The notes under the pieces: model-generated
Database searches by the model: none
What the model was told of the DNA's origin: nothing
Seen by the model: the letters and a program-made list of their open reading frames with translations, nothing else
Program-made: the position numbers and the translations under genes
Shown: positions 62,269-64,000 of the stretch, piece after piece
Layout of the letters: each line of letters starts with the position of its first letter
Numbering within the stretch: position 1 is the stretch's first letter
Origin: Salinibacterium xinjiangense
GTDB lineage: Bacteria > Actinomycetota > Actinomycetes > Actinomycetales > Microbacteriaceae
Assembly (NCBI RefSeq): GCF_014645015.1
Contig: NZ_BMLC01000001.1
Coordinates: forward strand, 882,585 to 946,584
Direction of reading: 5' to 3'
Length of the DNA stretch: 64,000 nt

Positions 62269-63585
62269 ATCAAACTTTCCGTTATCGGATGTGGGTACCT
62301 CGGAGCCGTGCATGCCGCCGCGATGGCCGAGCTCGGCCACGATGTGATCGGCATCGACATCGACAGGGCCAGGATCGACGAACTGTCGGTTGGCAATGCG
62401 CCGTTCTTCGAGCCGGGGCTGCCGGAGATCCTCGCGTCGGCGACCGCCTCAGGCCGGCTGCGTTTCTCCACCCGGATGGAGGACGCCGCTGGGTCACAGG
62501 TGCATTTCATCGCCGTGGGCACCCCGCAGAAGAAGGGCTCGTACGCAGCCGACCTCACCTATGTCAACGGTGCAGTGCGCGACCTCATCCCGTTCCTCGG
62601 TGAGGGTGATCTCGTGGTGGGGAAGTCGACGGTGCCCGTGGGGACCGCCGAAACCCTGGCCACGATGCTGGCCGCCGCGGGCACCGGAGCGATTCTTGCG
62701 TGGAATCCCGAGTTCCTGCGTGAAGGATTCGCCGTCAAAGACACCATCTCGCCCGACCGCCTCGTGTACGGGCTCCCCGCGTCGCAGACCGCTGCCGCCA
62801 CCGCGAAAACGCTGCTCGACGAGATCTACAGCTCAGCGCTCGACGCCGGCACCCCCGTGATCGTCACCGATTACGCCACCGCAGAGCTCGTGAAGGTCTC
62901 CGCTAACGCGTTCCTTGCGACGAAGATCTCGTTTATCAACGCCATGGCAGAGATCGCCGAGGTGACCGGAGCCGATGTCACCCAGCTGGCAGACGCCATC
63001 GGACTCGATGCCAGGATCGGCCGCCGCTTCCTCGGTGCCGGTGTCGGTTTTGGCGGAGGCTGCCTGCCCAAGGACATCAGGGCATTCACCGCCCGAGCAG
63101 AGGAACTCGGTCGCGGGGAATCCGTCGCTTTCCTCAAGGAAGTGGATGCCATCAATCTCCGCCGGCGCCAGCGCGCGGTCGACCTGACCGTCGAGGCCCT
63201 CGGCGGTTCAGTTTTCGGCAAAAAGGTGGCAGTGCTGGGCCTCGCGTTCAAGCCGTACTCGGATGACGTCCGCGACTCCCCTGCGCTGGATGTCGCCGTT
63301 CAGCTTCGCGGGCTCGGCGCCAGGGTGGTTGCCACAGACCCACACGCCATCGCGAACGCTCGGAAGCTGCATCCACAGCTCGACTATGCCGAGAAGCTCG
63401 AGGATGCCCTGGCGGATGCCGACATCGTCGTGCTCGTCACCGAGTGGGAGCAGTTCAGGCACCTGGATGCGGTGTGGGCCGGTGGGCTCGTCAAAAACCG
63501 CATCATCGTCGACGGCCGCAACTGCCTCGATGCGGCCGCATTCCGCGCCTCGGGGTGGACTTACCGGGGCCTCGGCCGGCCGTAG
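62269..63585 (+). CDS. ugd: UDP-glucose 6-dehydrogenase, apparent ATC start
   Basis: This enzyme oxidises UDP-glucose to UDP-glucuronate. The chosen frame gives 438 residues. The Rossmann motif KLSVIGCGYLGAVHAA is at the very start, and the catalytic Cys265 is in GFGGGCLPKDI; other motifs are AWNPEFLREGFAV, GKSTVPVG and FKPYSDDVRDSPA. From an in-frame TAA at 62215 onward there is no ATG, GTG, TTG or CTG before the GTG at 62308, which would delete the NAD-binding strand. The ATC at 62269 sits exactly where the family's Met is. A purine-rich AAAGAGAGA lies just upstream. A sequencing error at the third base of ATG is the main alternative. Confidence 0.92.
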   Translation: MKLSVIGCGYLGAVHAAAMAELGHDVIGIDIDRARIDELSVGNAPFFEPGLPEILASATASGRLRFSTRMEDAAGSQVHFIAVGTPQKKGSYAADLTYVNGAVRDLIPFLGEGDLVVGKSTVPVGTAETLATMLAAAGTGAILAWNPEFLREGFAVKDTISPDRLVYGLPASQTAAATAKTLLDEIYSSALDAGTPVIVTDYATAELVKVSANAFLATKISFINAMAEIAEVTGADVTQLADAIGLDARIGRRFLGAGVGFGGGCLPKDIRAFTARAEELGRGESVAFLKEVDAINLRRRQRAVDLTVEALGGSVFGKKVAVLGLAFKPYSDDVRDSPALDVAVQLRGLGARVVATDPHAIANARKLHPQLDYAEKLEDALADADIVVLVTEWEQFRHLDAVWAGGLVKNRIIVDGRNCLDAAAFRASGWTYRGLGRP

Positions 63586-63636
63586 CTACCTTTCCCGGCC
63601 GCCACTTCGTGCGCCCTGACACAGGCGCTCGCGCCC

Positions 63637-63642
63637 TAAACT
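63637..63642 (+). promoter_or_regulatory. -10 element of a leaderless transcript (aminotransferase)
   Basis: TAAACT ends six bases before the GTG at 63649, with no ribosome-binding sequence between. The spacing fits a leaderless mRNA. Confidence 0.45.
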
Positions 63643-63648
63643 TGACCT

Positions 63649-64000
63649 GTGACCCTGCCCCGCATCTCCCGCCGTATTGCCGCCATCGCCGAATCCGCCA
63701 CGCTGAAGGTGGACGCGAAAGCCAAGGCCCTCCAGGCCGAGGGCCGGCCCGTCATCAGCTATGCGGCAGGCGAACCGGACTTCTCGACGCCAGCGAACAT
63801 CGTGGATGCCGCATCCCGGGCGGTGCTCGACCCGAAAAACTACAGGTACACGCCGGCGGTCGGCCTGCCCGAGCTGCGTGAGGCGATCGCCGCAAAGACA
63901 CTTCGAGACAGCGGATGGGCGGTGCCAGCATCCCAGGTCATCGTCACCAACGGCGGCAAGCAGGCCGTCTACCAGTCGTTCGCGACGCTGCTCGACCCGG
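63649..64000 (+). CDS. Aspartate aminotransferase-type class I aminotransferase, N-terminal part
   Basis: The first 117 residues of a class I/II PLP aminotransferase are present; the rest is beyond the window. Visible family features are the start [21 protein letters not shown], the substrate loop [11 protein letters not shown] (about residue 45), [17 protein letters not shown], and [11 protein letters not shown], where the PLP phosphate-binding region begins. The start is GTG. It resembles actinobacterial aspartate aminotransferases by its N-terminus, but the catalytic lysine lies outside the window. Confidence 0.87.
   Translation, partial: MTLPRISRRIAAIAESATLKVDAKAKALQAEGRPVISYAAGEPDFSTPANIVDAASRAVLDPKNYRYTPAVGLPELREAIAAKTLRDSGWAVPASQVIVTNGGKQAVYQSFATLLDP

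Noticed and set aside
1-64000. CRISPR arrays, insertion sequences and integrated phage
   Set aside because: I saw no evenly spaced direct repeats with unique spacers, no transposase- or integrase-like protein, and no phage structural genes. The YqaJ-type gene alone does not indicate a prophage.

Overview
The window is high-GC DNA from an actinomycete. Ribosomal protein, NusG and SecE types, a tRNA-Trp next to secE, frequent GTG starts, leaderless-looking promoters, and many LacI regulators paired with sugar ABC importers together suggest the family Microbacteriaceae. That placement is inferred from gene style, not from a database comparison.

Positions 1-38.6 kb are an almost unbroken carbohydrate-utilisation region. 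1-8.6 kb handles xylose and probably xylo-oligosaccharides: a CUT1 importer operon ending in a GH3 glycosidase, a divergent LacI regulator, xylose isomerase and xylulokinase. 7.5-16.2 kb handles galactosides: a LacI regulator, a GH42 beta-galactosidase, a GH36 alpha-galactosidase and a second CUT1 importer. 16.3-26.8 kb carries two complete MmsAB/ChvE-type (CUT2) monosaccharide importers with different gene orders, separated by a ROK regulator and an orphan ATPase. 26.8-34.7 kb is an L-arabinose region: two araD paralogues, araB, araA, two LacI regulators and a cyclase-family hydrolase. 34.8-38.6 kb is a MalEFG maltodextrin importer.

38.8-41.4 kb encodes a transsulfuration pair (cystathionine gamma-synthase/lyase and cystathionine beta-synthase). 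DUF3105, DUF305 and an ABC exporter follow. 44.8-49.7 kb is an alpha-glucoside (AglEFG-like) importer with a divergent LacI regulator and well-resolved operators. 49.7-51.2 kb is decayed DNA with what looks like a broken LuxR-type regulator.

From 51.2 kb the window enters conserved chromosome. rplJ-rplL (with an L10 leader and attenuator) and secE-nusG-rplK-rplA are separated by about 7 kb of accessory genes: sugar oxidoreductases, a YqaJ-type nuclease, small membrane proteins and an acetyltransferase. The window ends with a UDP-glucose dehydrogenase and the start of an aminotransferase.

Recurrent features stand out. None of the four CUT1 importers has its own ATPase, so a shared MsmK/MalK-type ATPase elsewhere is implied. 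Three operons that start with the binding-protein gene carry a perfect GC-rich hairpin just after it. Two genes (ugd and the GH36 gene) have no ATG, GTG or TTG where the family's N-terminus requires one, and both have ATC there.
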